Assembly (NCBI GenBank): GCA_015654595.1
Contig: JAATGQ010000241.1
Coordinates: forward strand, 1 to 47,247
From: Chitinophagales bacterium
GTDB lineage: Bacteria; Bacteroidota; Bacteroidia; Chitinophagales; Chitinophagaceae
Reading direction: 5' to 3'
DNA: 47,247 nucleotides
Shown one piece after another: positions 7,624 to 16,332 of the stretch. A model generated the notes under the pieces. The model worked only from the letters and a program-made list of their open reading frames with translations. It did no database searches and was not told the DNA's origin. Numbering within the stretch: the stretch's first letter is position 1; every line of letters begins with the position of its first letter. A program made the position numbers and the translations under genes.

Positions 7624-8785
7624 GTAACAATGAGATTAAAGTTTGAGCAATTGTTATTTCCGGCGGTGTAGAGGGCAACAGTTGCAATAAGCGTTCTCGC
7701 CCCTGTAATCCCATCTCCTTCCAATGCTCACGTGCTTCCCAGGCCTTTTCCATCGCCTGGTCAAACGCTTCTTCCGCCGCGTCTCCGATAAAACCGGTAT
7801 GCCCTTCCTCTACCATCTCCTCGCACCCGCCGGCCCTCGTTGTAATGGCGACTCTTGCCGCTGCCATCGCTTCGAGTAAGACCAATGATAATCCTTCGCT
7901 TCGTGAGGGCAGGACCAGGCCGTGGTAGTCTTTCCAAAGCGCATGTACATTTTCCACGTGACCAAGAAAGCGGACTGACTTCAATTCAAGTAGTGCCGCG
8001 AGCCCTTTGATGCCTTGTTCGTCGATGCCTGTGCCTACGAACGTAACGGATAAAGGTCGTTGTCTCCACTTGGACCGGCTTAGAACTTTCAACAAAATAT
8101 CCTGGCCCTTATCGAGGATGAATAACCTGCCGATGCAAGCCAGGCGAAAGCCGACTTCGGTAGATGGATAGGGCACGCCTTCTGTGCCTGCTTCGACCGG
8201 ATTTAAAATGACTTCTGCATTATTTAGCCGGATGCCAAACTGCTCTTCGGTTACTATTTGATTATGCCTCGACACAAAGAAGCAGCGTTTTGCCTGTCGA
8301 AGCGCTGTTGTCATACCAGGCCGGTCTTCCTGCCGTGGCCAGTAGAACTCGACGGCTTTCTGTGCGATGACCACATAGGGGATACCAGCAGTAAGGCATC
8401 GGTAGGCGTATGCCAGTCCGTCGAAATTGATCCCCTGTGCGACTATGACCAGGTTGGGTTTGTCGGTTTGTAAGAAGTCGCCGAAGCGATCGATCAACGT
8501 TTGTTCGCCGTCGGCGGGGACCGGCGGCTTCTTTCGGCGTAACCGGTTGTTGAAACGTTGTCTCAGTGATTGGTCCTCTGGAGCGGGCGTTGCCTGCCGC
8601 AGTTCTTTCAACGTCACCCTCTGCGCCAATAACTGCTGCCATCGAGGGTGATCGGTATCGATCTTTTCTTTATAGACAATTATGTCGACTCCTGCTGCCC
8701 GCAGCGCAGGTATACTCCTGGCCCAAAGCTCTTCGCTTCCGCCCCACTCGTCCCAGCATTTGGTGATAATAGCAATTTTAGACAC
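7613..8785 (-). CDS. Glycosyltransferase family 4 (GT-B fold)
   Basis: This 390-residue glycosyltransferase has two Rossmann-like halves. The N-terminal half starts KIAIITKCWDEWGGSEELWA, a GT4-type acceptor-site start with the glycine pair. The C-terminal half has GRLFILDKGQDIL and then the signature LPSRSEGLSLVLLEAMAA ... AGGCEEM, containing the EX7E motif of retaining GT4 enzymes. It would build a glycan on a lipid or protein acceptor in the cytoplasm. It overlaps the upstream ABC transporter by 8 bases and the GT2 gene by 11 bases. A basic, Pro-rich stretch near residue 85 (RLRRKKPPVP) may touch the membrane (inference). Confidence 0.92.
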   Translation of the reverse strand: MSKIAIITKCWDEWGGSEELWARSIPALRAAGVDIIVYKEKIDTDHPRWQQLLAQRVTLKELRQATPAPEDQSLRQRFNNRLRRKKPPVPADGEQTLIDRFGDFLQTDKPNLVIVAQGINFDGLAYAYRCLTAGIPYVVIAQKAVEFYWPRQEDRPGMTTALRQAKRCFFVSRHNQIVTEEQFGIRLNNAEVILNPVEAGTEGVPYPSTEVGFRLACIGRLFILDKGQDILLKVLSRSKWRQRPLSVTFVGTGIDEQGIKGLAALLELKSVRFLGHVENVHALWKDYHGLVLPSRSEGLSLVLLEAMAAARVAITTRAGGCEEMVEEGHTGFIGDAAEEAFDQAMEKAWEAREHWKEMGLQGRERLLQLLPSTPPEITIAQTLISLLHDR

Positions 8786-10814
8786 GTTTTGGCCCCCCCA
8801 CCGGCTGTTTGAGAAAGAGTCTTGAATAAGTTCCCGGCTGTACGATCAATTCTTCATGTGTCCCATGTTGCTGTACTTTGCCGTCACCCATCACATAAAT
8901 TTGATCCGCGTGTCTAACTGCGGAAAGCCGATGGCTGATGATCAATGCGGCCCGGTCTCCTATGCGTTCGCGGAAAGACAGGAACAGCTCTTCTTCGGAG
9001 ATGGCGTCCAATGCACTTGTCGCTTCGTCGAAGATCACGAACCTGCTCTTGCTATAGAAGGCACGGGCGATAGCGAGCTTCTGCCACTGGCCAATGCTCA
9101 CCTCTCGTCCGTTGTCGAATAACCGGCCCATCATCGTATCGTAGCCATCTGGCCATTTTTCTATATAGGCATTGGCGCCGGATTTGGCTGCAGCCTCTGC
9201 GATCTCTGCCGGATCCCGGTTTCCATCTACATCCCCCCAACGGATATTTTCTCCGGCAGGGATATTGAACCGGCCAAAGTCCTGGAACACTGCGCTGATC
9301 TGCTTCCTATAATCCGTGCTGCGGAAAAGACGGATATCCGTTCCATCCATCCGGATCTCCCCGGAGACAGGATCGTATAACCGGCACAGCAGTTTGATCA
9401 GGGTTGTTTTACCCGCGCCATTCAAACCTACGATCGCGATGATCTTTCCAGCGGGCACTTGTAGTGAAACGTGCTGCAGGGCGGGCTCTTTGGCGTGCGG
9501 ATAAGTGAAGCTGATATTATCGACCTCGAGCCCGTGAAAGGGGATGCGCCCGTTTGGTGATGGTTCGTCAGTGGAAAGGCTGCCGGCGGCGAATGCCTCG
9601 GCAGGACGTCCGTCAACGCGCAGAGGGTCGGTAGTGGAGGGATGTTCGTCAACGCGCTGGGGGGCGGTAGCGGCGGGATGTCCGTCAAAGCGCAGGAGCT
9701 CGGTAGTGGCGGGACGTCCGTCTGCGGCAAGGTTTTCGAGACCGGACCTCTGGTGCGCGGCCGGTATAGCCAACGGCTTCTCCGGCTCTTTCAATGTGGC
9801 GCGGAGATCGAACAGTTCGAAGATATTATTGATAAAGATATTATTCTGGTAAAGCGCGGAGATGCCGCCGGACATGCCTTGCAGGATAGCGAACGACTGC
9901 GGGAAAACCACCAGGAAGAGCGTGATGTCGCCGACACTGGTCCGGCCGCGAAGCACGCTGAAACACAGCCACCCGATACAGGCGTAGAGGCCCAGTGTCG
10001 CCAGCACATTCGTCAGCAACTCCTTTAAAGTATTGCGCCGGGTCATCTTCAGCCGTTCGGCATTCAGTGTAAGGCGGATAGCTGTATACAGTCCCCGGAT
10101 ATGATTGCCCAGGCCATAGCCCCGCACTTCCTTGGCTGGCCCGTCTTCGGTGATCAGCGAGCTGAGATAGGCTGCTTTCCGCTCCATCGGCGTCTGCTTT
10201 CTTCGCCACTTGTACATGCGGTCGGCGAAGTTGATCCGCACCAGTAAGGTCGGAGCGACGAACAAAGCCAGCAATGGCAGCAAGACCCAGCTGATCGACC
10301 AGATCACATAGCCGATCGCAATAAGGGTCATCCCGTTCTTGGCGATATCGACCAGGTTCATCACAATGGCAGCCGGTTGATCGGGGCCTGCATCCTTTGC
10401 TCTTTTCATCGTATCGAAATAAGCAGGACTTTCATAGAAGGCCAGATCGAGGTCCACGGCGCAGGCGTGTATCTTTTCATCGATCTTTTCCTTTACCTGT
10501 GTGGCCTGCATCTCTGTCACTAAAGAAGACAGCGCTTTAACCAATACATAGATAATGGTACCCGATGCGACGAGGAGGAGATAGAACCCTACTCTGTGTT
10601 CTTTTGTTGTATCAAATGGAGTAGCGCTGGCAACCTCGTTCACCAGTCGTTTAAAGATATAAAGCAGGGCTAAATAAAGACCGCTTTCCGTGAAGATGGT
10701 GAGTATCGTGAGGAGAGTCCATCCCTTGGCGATCGACCAAACGAGCCTTAACGTCCGCATCAGACGTAGGTTTGCTCTGACTTGCCCGATCCGCGCCCGG
10801 ATAGCTCCAATCAT
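8778..10814 (-). CDS. ABC exporter, fused membrane and ATPase domains, with repeat-bearing linker
   Basis: A half-transporter of about 678 residues, type IV (MsbA-like) exporter. In numbering from a possible earlier ATG at 10859, about six transmembrane helices lie between residues 40 and 340, and the ATPase domain runs from about 450 to the end. Walker A is GLNGAGKTT (K484), the signature is VSIGQ (V587) in place of LSGGQ, Walker B is FVIFDEATSALD, and the H-loop is IISHRLS. Between the two halves is an unusually long linker with three 12-residue repeats. The start at 10814 (MIGAIRARIG) is preferred over 10859; both are possible. It heads the GT4-GT2-UbiA operon and overlaps GT4, so it probably exports or flips the lipid-linked product, or is a general lipid exporter. 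Confidence 0.9.
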   Translation of the reverse strand: MIGAIRARIGQVRANLRLMRTLRLVWSIAKGWTLLTILTIFTESGLYLALLYIFKRLVNEVASATPFDTTKEHRVGFYLLLVASGTIIYVLVKALSSLVTEMQATQVKEKIDEKIHACAVDLDLAFYESPAYFDTMKRAKDAGPDQPAAIVMNLVDIAKNGMTLIAIGYVIWSISWVLLPLLALFVAPTLLVRINFADRMYKWRRKQTPMERKAAYLSSLITEDGPAKEVRGYGLGNHIRGLYTAIRLTLNAERLKMTRRNTLKELLTNVLATLGLYACIGWLCFSVLRGRTSVGDITLFLVVFPQSFAILQGMSGGISALYQNNIFINNIFELFDLRATLKEPEKPLAIPAAHQRSGLENLAADGRPATTELLRFDGHPAATAPQRVDEHPSTTDPLRVDGRPAEAFAAGSLSTDEPSPNGRIPFHGLEVDNISFTYPHAKEPALQHVSLQVPAGKIIAIVGLNGAGKTTLIKLLCRLYDPVSGEIRMDGTDIRLFRSTDYRKQISAVFQDFGRFNIPAGENIRWGDVDGNRDPAEIAEAAAKSGANAYIEKWPDGYDTMMGRLFDNGREVSIGQWQKLAIARAFYSKSRFVIFDEATSALDAISEEELFLSFRERIGDRAALIISHRLSAVRHADQIYVMGDGKVQQHGTHEELIVQPGTYSRLFLKQPVGGPKRV
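9604..9722 (-). repeat. 36-base in-frame tandem repeat in the ABC exporter linker
   Basis: Three full units (9604-9639, 9640-9675, 9676-9711) and the start of a fourth are visible. They encode the 12-residue repeats DGRPATTELLRF, DGHPAATAPQRV and DEHPSTTDPLRV, then DGRPAEAF. The units differ from each other at several bases and have no spacers between them. The segment sits between the membrane and ATPase halves. Confidence 0.9.
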
Positions 10815-10910
10815 GTAGTTGAGATTTGTGGACGAATATCGGCAATTTAGCCGGTCCAACCCTTATACGCAATTTCCGTTCCAGTGTGCCGGACGCTGGC
10901 GGTGATGCGA

Positions 10911-11618
10911 CTATTTCTTCCGAACATTAAACACGAACCCGACCCCATACACGTTATCGATACTGATAAAGGCAGAGGCGCTCAGATGCTTGCGCAGCCG
11001 CGAAATAAATACGTCGAGGCTTCTGCCAAGGAAATAATCGTTCTCCCCCCATAACTGGCTAAGGATCTCCTCCCGCTTCAGGATGCGATTCTGATTCTGG
11101 AAGAGGAAGTTCAACAGCTCAGCCTCGCGGGGAGTAAGGACCACTTCTTTCTTCCCGCCAATGGTCAGCTTTAGCGTATCTTTTGAAAAGGCGACGTCTT
11201 CTTCCCGGACCAGCGGCATTGGCCCGGCTGCCGGCTGTGAACCTGCGTTGCGTTTGATGATATTCCGTATCCGCAGCACCAGCTCGTCGACGTCAAAGGG
11301 TTTGCTGATATAATCGTCTGCCCCCAGCTTCAGTCCATAGAGGCGGTCGCTCTTCTCGTTGCGCGCCGTAAGAAAAAGGAAGGGCAGTTTTAGTCCCAGC
11401 TGTACGATCTTGTCGGCCAGCTGAAAGCCATCCATCTCCGGCATGGCCACATCCAACAGGGCGATCTGGTAGTCCGAACTCTCTTCCCGTAAATGATCAT
11501 AAGCCTCTCTGCCGTTAATCAGCCACTTGACCTCAAAGTCGGAGATCTCCAAATACTGTTTGACCACATTTCCGAGATCCGTCTCATCTTCTACTAATAA
11601 TATCCTGGGTTTTTCCAT
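10911..11618 (-). CDS. OmpR-family response regulator
   Basis: The 235-residue DNA-binding regulator has a receiver domain at residues 4-118 with the acidic pocket E10-D11-E12, phospho-acceptor D56 (ALLDVAMPEMDG), the conserved Thr in LFLTARN, and Lys in YISKPFD. A winged-helix output domain follows at about residues 140-232 (ELLNFLFQNQ ... LDVFISRLRKHL). The start at 11618 (MEKPRILLVEDE) is chosen over 11651 because the receiver strand begins there. It follows the histidine kinase by 10 bases on the same strand, so the two form a two-component pair. Targets are unknown; the closest candidates are the divergent glycosidase operon from 13.2 kb and the exporter/glycosyltransferase operon downstream. 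Confidence 0.93.
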   Translation of the reverse strand: MEKPRILLVEDETDLGNVVKQYLEISDFEVKWLINGREAYDHLREESSDYQIALLDVAMPEMDGFQLADKIVQLGLKLPFLFLTARNEKSDRLYGLKLGADDYISKPFDVDELVLRIRNIIKRNAGSQPAAGPMPLVREEDVAFSKDTLKLTIGGKKEVVLTPREAELLNFLFQNQNRILKREEILSQLWGENDYFLGRSLDVFISRLRKHLSASAFISIDNVYGVGFVFNVRKK

Positions 11619-11628
11619 CGTAATTTTC

Positions 11629-13113
11629 TTAAATAGGAATACTGATAACAAAGGTGCTGCCCTGGCCTTCTATACTTATGATCTCGATCTTCCAATTGTG
11701 CGCATCCACCGCCTGCTTCACATAGAACAACCCCAGTCCTAGTCCTTTGATGGACGTCTCAGCCGGATGAAGGTGCCGGTAAAACTTCTCGAATACCTGC
11801 TTCTTTGTTTCTTCCTTCATCCCAATACCATTGTCCCGGATCGAGAGATAAATAAATTTCTTGTCATCAAAGGTAGTAACAGTTATCTCTTTAAAAGTAC
11901 TGTTATTGTATTTTATCGCATTGTCGAAAATATTTTGCAGGATGGTGGTAAACCAGAACCGGTCGAGAGAAACCGTGTCCCCCTCGGCCTCTTTGTGGAG
12001 GCTAAACCGAACCGAATTGCCGATCAGTTTTAGCCGGTAATCAAAAAGTATCTCGTCGAGCAGGTGGTGCAAAGAATAGTCTTCCCTTTTTAGCGGGATC
12101 TTGTTCAGCGTTGTGATATCGAGGACCTGGCTTATCAATACCTTCAGACGCTCGGCCTGCCGCTGCACTACCTCGGTAAGTGGGCGCAGGCTTTCCTTAT
12201 TGGACAGGATCTTTTCTTTTTGCATCGTCTTATTGGCTACAATAATGGCCGACAGGGGGGTATGGAACTCGTGTGTGATGCTGTTGATAAAATCCGATTT
12301 CATTTCCGATAACTTCTTTTGTTTCAGCCAATTGCGGAAGGTTATAAAGAAGATCATCACTACCGACAGGATCGAGAACAGCGACAGCATGAAAGTAGGC
12401 AGCATGTGCAGGATGATCGTCGACCTTCGGTTGGGGATGTCGACATGGAAACTGAACCGGAGTCTGCTGGAATACGCCATCTGGTCACTGACCGTTAAAG
12501 CCGTTGCCTTATTTCGTGTCGTTATATGTTTTAAGGTCCCGCCGATCCGAATGCCATCCGGGCTTTGAAAAACAGGATCGATAAATTTATAATGATGCCC
12601 TATCGCATACAAAGGGACATATTCCTGTTTTTTAAAGGCAAGATCGATCTGTTCGATTAATAAAGCATAAGTATAATGGCGGGTAAGATGGTATTTGTCG
12701 ATCGTCCTGCTCATAACGCTGTCTATGTTGTTGGCCTTTTGCAAGGTTCGGAACGCGCTGTCGCAGCAGCGCTGTGCTACGCTGTCGAAGGCTCTCCTGT
12801 CGGTGATGTACAGCTTTTCCAGTGAATGGATATTGCCTTCCAGGTATTTGTCCAGGATGGCCTGACCGCCGGGCATGACCTTATCGTCCGTAATGGCTTT
12901 TGTATACACCTCATTGAAATAAGCCCGCTCCGTCAGAAAGTAATGCTCATCCTCCAGCTCATAAGTATTGTACAACAAAAAGAATTGTACCGAGGATAGG
13001 ATCAGGAAGCTGACAATGGCAATAACTTTGTGTGTGGTGATCGAATACCTCACTCCCGTCAATTTTAGCAGTTGTTGTAATATAAGTAGTGCCAAGGTAT
13101 CCAATTTTAGCAT
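11629..13113 (-). CDS. Membrane sensor histidine kinase
   Basis: The 494-residue kinase has two transmembrane helices (about 29-48 and 235-258) flanking a periplasmic sensor region of about 185 residues, which has no family I can name and carries a vicinal cysteine pair (C116-C117). The cytoplasmic half has the H-box SITHEFHTPLSA with phospho-accepting H281, the N-box LQNIFDNAIKYN, the G1 box DNGIGM and the G2 box GLGLGLFYVKQ, so it should be an active kinase. It is transcribed just before the response regulator, its likely partner. It is divergent from the GH92-peptidase-GH29 operon with a 145-base gap, which makes that operon a plausible target (inference). Confidence 0.92.
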   Translation of the reverse strand: MLKLDTLALLILQQLLKLTGVRYSITTHKVIAIVSFLILSSVQFFLLYNTYELEDEHYFLTERAYFNEVYTKAITDDKVMPGGQAILDKYLEGNIHSLEKLYITDRRAFDSVAQRCCDSAFRTLQKANNIDSVMSRTIDKYHLTRHYTYALLIEQIDLAFKKQEYVPLYAIGHHYKFIDPVFQSPDGIRIGGTLKHITTRNKATALTVSDQMAYSSRLRFSFHVDIPNRRSTIILHMLPTFMLSLFSILSVVMIFFITFRNWLKQKKLSEMKSDFINSITHEFHTPLSAIIVANKTMQKEKILSNKESLRPLTEVVQRQAERLKVLISQVLDITTLNKIPLKREDYSLHHLLDEILFDYRLKLIGNSVRFSLHKEAEGDTVSLDRFWFTTILQNIFDNAIKYNNSTFKEITVTTFDDKKFIYLSIRDNGIGMKEETKKQVFEKFYRHLHPAETSIKGLGLGLFYVKQAVDAHNWKIEIISIEGQGSTFVISIPI

Positions 13114-13209
13114 ACTTAGCTGCTTTTAAAGGCGTAAATTGGCGCTCTGGCACTATTTCTACCTTATCGTGAAATAATTTAATATTTGTTAACAATTTAT
13201 TTGACATCC

Positions 13210-13224
13210 GTTGACACCGTCAAC
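13210..13224. promoter_or_regulatory. Palindrome GTTGAC-ACC-GTCAAC in a divergent intergenic region
   Basis: A perfect 6-base dyad with a 3-base centre lies between the histidine kinase and the GH92 operon. A weak -7-like box TACCTTTA follows at 13239-13246. It is a candidate operator for the glycosidase operon. OmpR-type regulators usually bind direct repeats, so a different regulator is as likely. Confidence 0.35.
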
Positions 13225-13279
13225 CCGGGTAGCTGAATACCTTTAACCTGTTCACTTTATGTTTTATACCAGATCAGTC

Positions 13280-15595
13280 ATGCTAAAGTATCGAGTTCTT
13301 TTTAGTGCGCTTTGCTTGTTTTTTTTTAGCGCCCAAGCCCAGTTCGTAGATAAAGTTCCTAACCCTGTCGACTATGTGAACCCTTTAATGGGCACCCAGT
13401 CTACCGGCGGCCTTTCGAATGGTAACACTTACCCTGCTGTCGCCAGGCCCTGGGGGATGAACTTCTGGACACCTCAAACGGGCAAGAACGGCGACGGATG
13501 GCAGTATACCTATACCGCTGAAAAGATCAGGGGTTTTAAGCAGACGCACCAGCCTTCTCCCTGGATGAATGACTATGGGGAATTTAGTATAATGCCTGTA
13601 TCCGGTCATTTGAAGTTTGCCGAAGACGATCGCGCTTCATTCTTCTCTCATAAGACAGAGGTCGTAAAGCCCTATTATTATAGCGTATATCTCGCCGACT
13701 ACAATGTAACTACCGAGATTGCTCCCACGGAGCGCGCCGCCAGCTTCCGTTTTACCTTTGGCAAGGACGACAGCTCTTTTGTGGTGATCGACGCGTATGA
13801 TAAAGGCTCTTATGTAAAGATCATTCCTTCTGAAAATAAAATTATCGGTTGGACGACCCGCAACAGCGGCAGCGTTCCTTCCAATTTCAAGAACTATTTC
13901 GTCATCGTTTTTGACAAGCCCTTTTCCAATACCCGCACCTGGAAAGGAAAAGAGTTGAGCGATGCGCTGGAAATGCAGGATAACCACGCCGGCGCTATCG
14001 TTGGTTTCAGCACGCCGGTTCGCGGAACTGTCATCAATGCCCGGGTTGCTTCTTCTTTTATCAGCATCGGGCAAGCCGAGCAAAACCTGAAGGAAATAGG
14101 CAATGATAATTTTGACGTCGTAAAGGAAAAAGGCCGTAATGTGTGGAACGAGCTGCTTGGCCGTGTTGCTGTAGAAGGCGGTACGATCGACCAGATGCGC
14201 ACCTTCTATTCCTGTCTATATCGCATGCTTTTCTTCCCGCTGAAATTATATGAGAAAGACGCCAGCGGAAAGATCGTTCACTATAGCCCCTACAATGGCA
14301 AAGTGGAAGAAGGATATCTGTTTGCCGGGACTGGTTTCTGGGATACTTTTCGCGCGTTGTATCCTTTCCTGAACCTGGTCTATCCTTCGATCAACAAGGA
14401 GATGCAGGGCGGATTGGTCAGCGACTATAAAGAAGGCGGCTGGCTTCCGGAATGGTCGAACCCGGCTTACCAAAGCATCATGGTTGGTAACAACTCTGCA
14501 TCCGTCGTTGCCGACGCCTACCTCAAAGGCAGCCGCGGCTATGATATCAACGCCCTTTATGAAGCATTGATAAAAGATGCCAACCACGAAGGTCCCGTTT
14601 CTGCTGTCGGCCGTGATGGTGTCGAATATTATAACAAGCTGGGTTATGTTCCCTACGACGTGCATATCAACGAAAATGCGGCCCGCACGCTGGAATACGC
14701 TTTTGATGATTTTAGCATCTGGCGTTTGGGTAAAGCGCTGGGACGTCCCGCCGAGGAGCTGAAAGTGTATGCCACCCGTGCTATGAACTACAAGAACCTG
14801 TACGATCCCGAGCATAAGCTGATGCGCGGAAAGAACCAGGATGGCACTTTCGAGACACCTTTCAATCCCTTCAAATGGGGTGATGCGTTTACCGAAGGCA
14901 ACAGCTGGCACTATAGCTGGAGCGTTTTCCATGATATCCAGGGTTTGATCAATCTGATGGGCGGTAAGAAGGATTTCGTGACCATGCTCGACTCCATCTT
15001 TATCATGCCTCCGACCTTTGATAACAGCTATTACGGGTTTACTATCCACGAGATCCGTGAAATGCAGATCGCGGGTATGGGCCAGTATGCACACGGTAAC
15101 CAACCTATCCAGCACATGCTTTACCTGTACAACTATGCAGGCGAGCCCTGGAAAACGCAATACTGGGTCAGAGAAGCGATGCGCAAACTCTACCTGGCTA
15201 CCCCCGACGGCTACTGCGGCGATGAAGACAACGGCCAGACTTCTGCCTGGTATGTATTCTCCGCCCTTGGCTTCTATCCCGTCTGCCCCGGCAGCGGCCA
15301 GTATGTATTGGGTACTCCGCTGTTCCGCAAGACGACCCTGCACCTGGAAAACGGGAAGGACTTCGTGATCAGCGCACCAAACAATAGCGACTCCAAAGTC
15401 TATGTTCAGAATGCTACGCTCAACGGACAGCCATATACAAAGAACTACCTTGAGCATACAGCCATTCAGAAAGGCGGCGAGTTCCACCTTATCATGAGCG
15501 AAACGCCCAACAAGGCTAAGGGTACAGACGCATCTGCTTATCCCTACTCGTTCTCTACTGACAAAGAAAATCCATTATTGGGAAAAGGCAAGTAA
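13280..15595 (+). CDS. GH92 alpha-mannosidase (first copy)
   Basis: This is a calcium-dependent exo-alpha-mannosidase family protein of 771 residues, exported by a signal peptide (MLKYRVLF ... FFFSAQAQ). An in-frame ATG at 13259 would add seven residues. The N-terminal beta-sandwich starts NPVDYVNPLMGT, and the (alpha/alpha)6 domain contains TEGNSWHYSW (E539, at the position of the family's catalytic acid) and CGDEDNGQTSAWY (D648, D650, base region). The usual GNEPxHH loop reads GNQPIQH (residues 606-612), so Glu and one His are replaced by Gln. This places it in a divergent GH92 subgroup that may cut another linkage or a substituted mannoside. It leads an operon with a metallopeptidase (33-base gap) and a GH29 enzyme. 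Confidence 0.93.
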   Translation: MLKYRVLFSALCLFFFSAQAQFVDKVPNPVDYVNPLMGTQSTGGLSNGNTYPAVARPWGMNFWTPQTGKNGDGWQYTYTAEKIRGFKQTHQPSPWMNDYGEFSIMPVSGHLKFAEDDRASFFSHKTEVVKPYYYSVYLADYNVTTEIAPTERAASFRFTFGKDDSSFVVIDAYDKGSYVKIIPSENKIIGWTTRNSGSVPSNFKNYFVIVFDKPFSNTRTWKGKELSDALEMQDNHAGAIVGFSTPVRGTVINARVASSFISIGQAEQNLKEIGNDNFDVVKEKGRNVWNELLGRVAVEGGTIDQMRTFYSCLYRMLFFPLKLYEKDASGKIVHYSPYNGKVEEGYLFAGTGFWDTFRALYPFLNLVYPSINKEMQGGLVSDYKEGGWLPEWSNPAYQSIMVGNNSASVVADAYLKGSRGYDINALYEALIKDANHEGPVSAVGRDGVEYYNKLGYVPYDVHINENAARTLEYAFDDFSIWRLGKALGRPAEELKVYATRAMNYKNLYDPEHKLMRGKNQDGTFETPFNPFKWGDAFTEGNSWHYSWSVFHDIQGLINLMGGKKDFVTMLDSIFIMPPTFDNSYYGFTIHEIREMQIAGMGQYAHGNQPIQHMLYLYNYAGEPWKTQYWVREAMRKLYLATPDGYCGDEDNGQTSAWYVFSALGFYPVCPGSGQYVLGTPLFRKTTLHLENGKDFVISAPNNSDSKVYVQNATLNGQPYTKNYLEHTAIQKGGEFHLIMSETPNKAKGTDASAYPYSFSTDKENPLLGKGK

Positions 15596-15628
15596 TCACA
15601 TTTAATACATAACACTAACTGTAAGACA

Positions 15629-16324
15629 ATGAAGAAATCATTGGCAGGGATCCTCATGCTCTCCCTTTCCGTATCCGCGGCAACAACTGCTGTAGCGCAG
15701 ACTGAGCAGACCGAAACGATAACAAAGGGAAAATATACCCTTGTATTCATCAATAAGGCGCCCGACTTTTCTCCGGTCACCAAACAGAAGATGATCGACG
15801 CATTTTTTGAGGTTTATCCCAAAGAAGCAAGGGAGTATAACAAACAGACCCTTACTAAAGTGACGTTTATCATCGATCAGGCCTATGACGGCGTGGCAGC
15901 AACAGACGCGGGTGTTGCCCGCTATAATCCCGGGTGGTTGAAGAAGAACCCCGAAGACGTCGATGTTGTTACGCACGAGGTCATGCATATCGTACAGGAT
16001 TATCGACATGAAAACCCAGGATGGCTGACAGAAGGTATCGCCGACTATGTTCGTTACGAAGACGGTGTCAACAATGTTAAGGCCAACTGGAAACTACCCG
16101 AGTACAAAGCTTCTCAGAGCTATACCAACGCCTATCGGGTCACTGCCCGTTTCCTGGTATGGGTCTGCGAGCACAAGAATAAGCATGCTGTTCAGAAACT
16201 GGATGCGGCGCTCCGTGCCGGAACCTATACACCCGAATTGTGGAATAAGCTGACCGGCAAATCAGTGGACGAATTATGGCAGGAATACAGCGCCAATCCA
16301 ACCGTCTCTTTATCTTATAAATAG
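15629..16324 (+). CDS. Basic secretory protein (BSP) family metallopeptidase
   Basis: The 231-residue protein has a signal peptide (cut near residue 24, TTAVAQ). The mature part matches the basic secretory protein family (PF04450 type), predicted gluzincin-like peptidases of plants and bacteria. The zinc motif is HEVMH (H116, E117, H120), followed by a third-ligand region WLTEGIADY (E135) and a Trp/Tyr-rich C-terminal helix bundle (AYRVTARFLVWV). It is expected in the periplasm or outside the cell. It lies between GH92 and GH29 in one operon, with gaps of 33 and 8 bases, which suggests joint attack on glycoproteins: sugars by the glycosidases and the protein part by this enzyme (inference). 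Confidence 0.88.
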   Translation: MKKSLAGILMLSLSVSAATTAVAQTEQTETITKGKYTLVFINKAPDFSPVTKQKMIDAFFEVYPKEAREYNKQTLTKVTFIIDQAYDGVAATDAGVARYNPGWLKKNPEDVDVVTHEVMHIVQDYRHENPGWLTEGIADYVRYEDGVNNVKANWKLPEYKASQSYTNAYRVTARFLVWVCEHKNKHAVQKLDAALRAGTYTPELWNKLTGKSVDELWQEYSANPTVSLSYK

Positions 16325-16332
16325 CCCCGAAC

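Noticed and set aside
9087..9101. Degenerate ABC signature VSIGQ as evidence of a non-functional ATPase
   Set aside because: Variants of LSGGQ that keep the final GQ are common in active exporters, and Walker A, Walker B and the H-loop are intact.
9604..9722. 36-base direct repeats resembling CRISPR repeats in length
   Set aside because: The units follow each other without spacers, differ among themselves, and are in frame inside the ABC exporter gene as 12-residue repeats.
14246..15487. Open frame on the minus strand opposite the first GH92
   Set aside because: Shadow of a clear enzyme gene; no recognisable domain.
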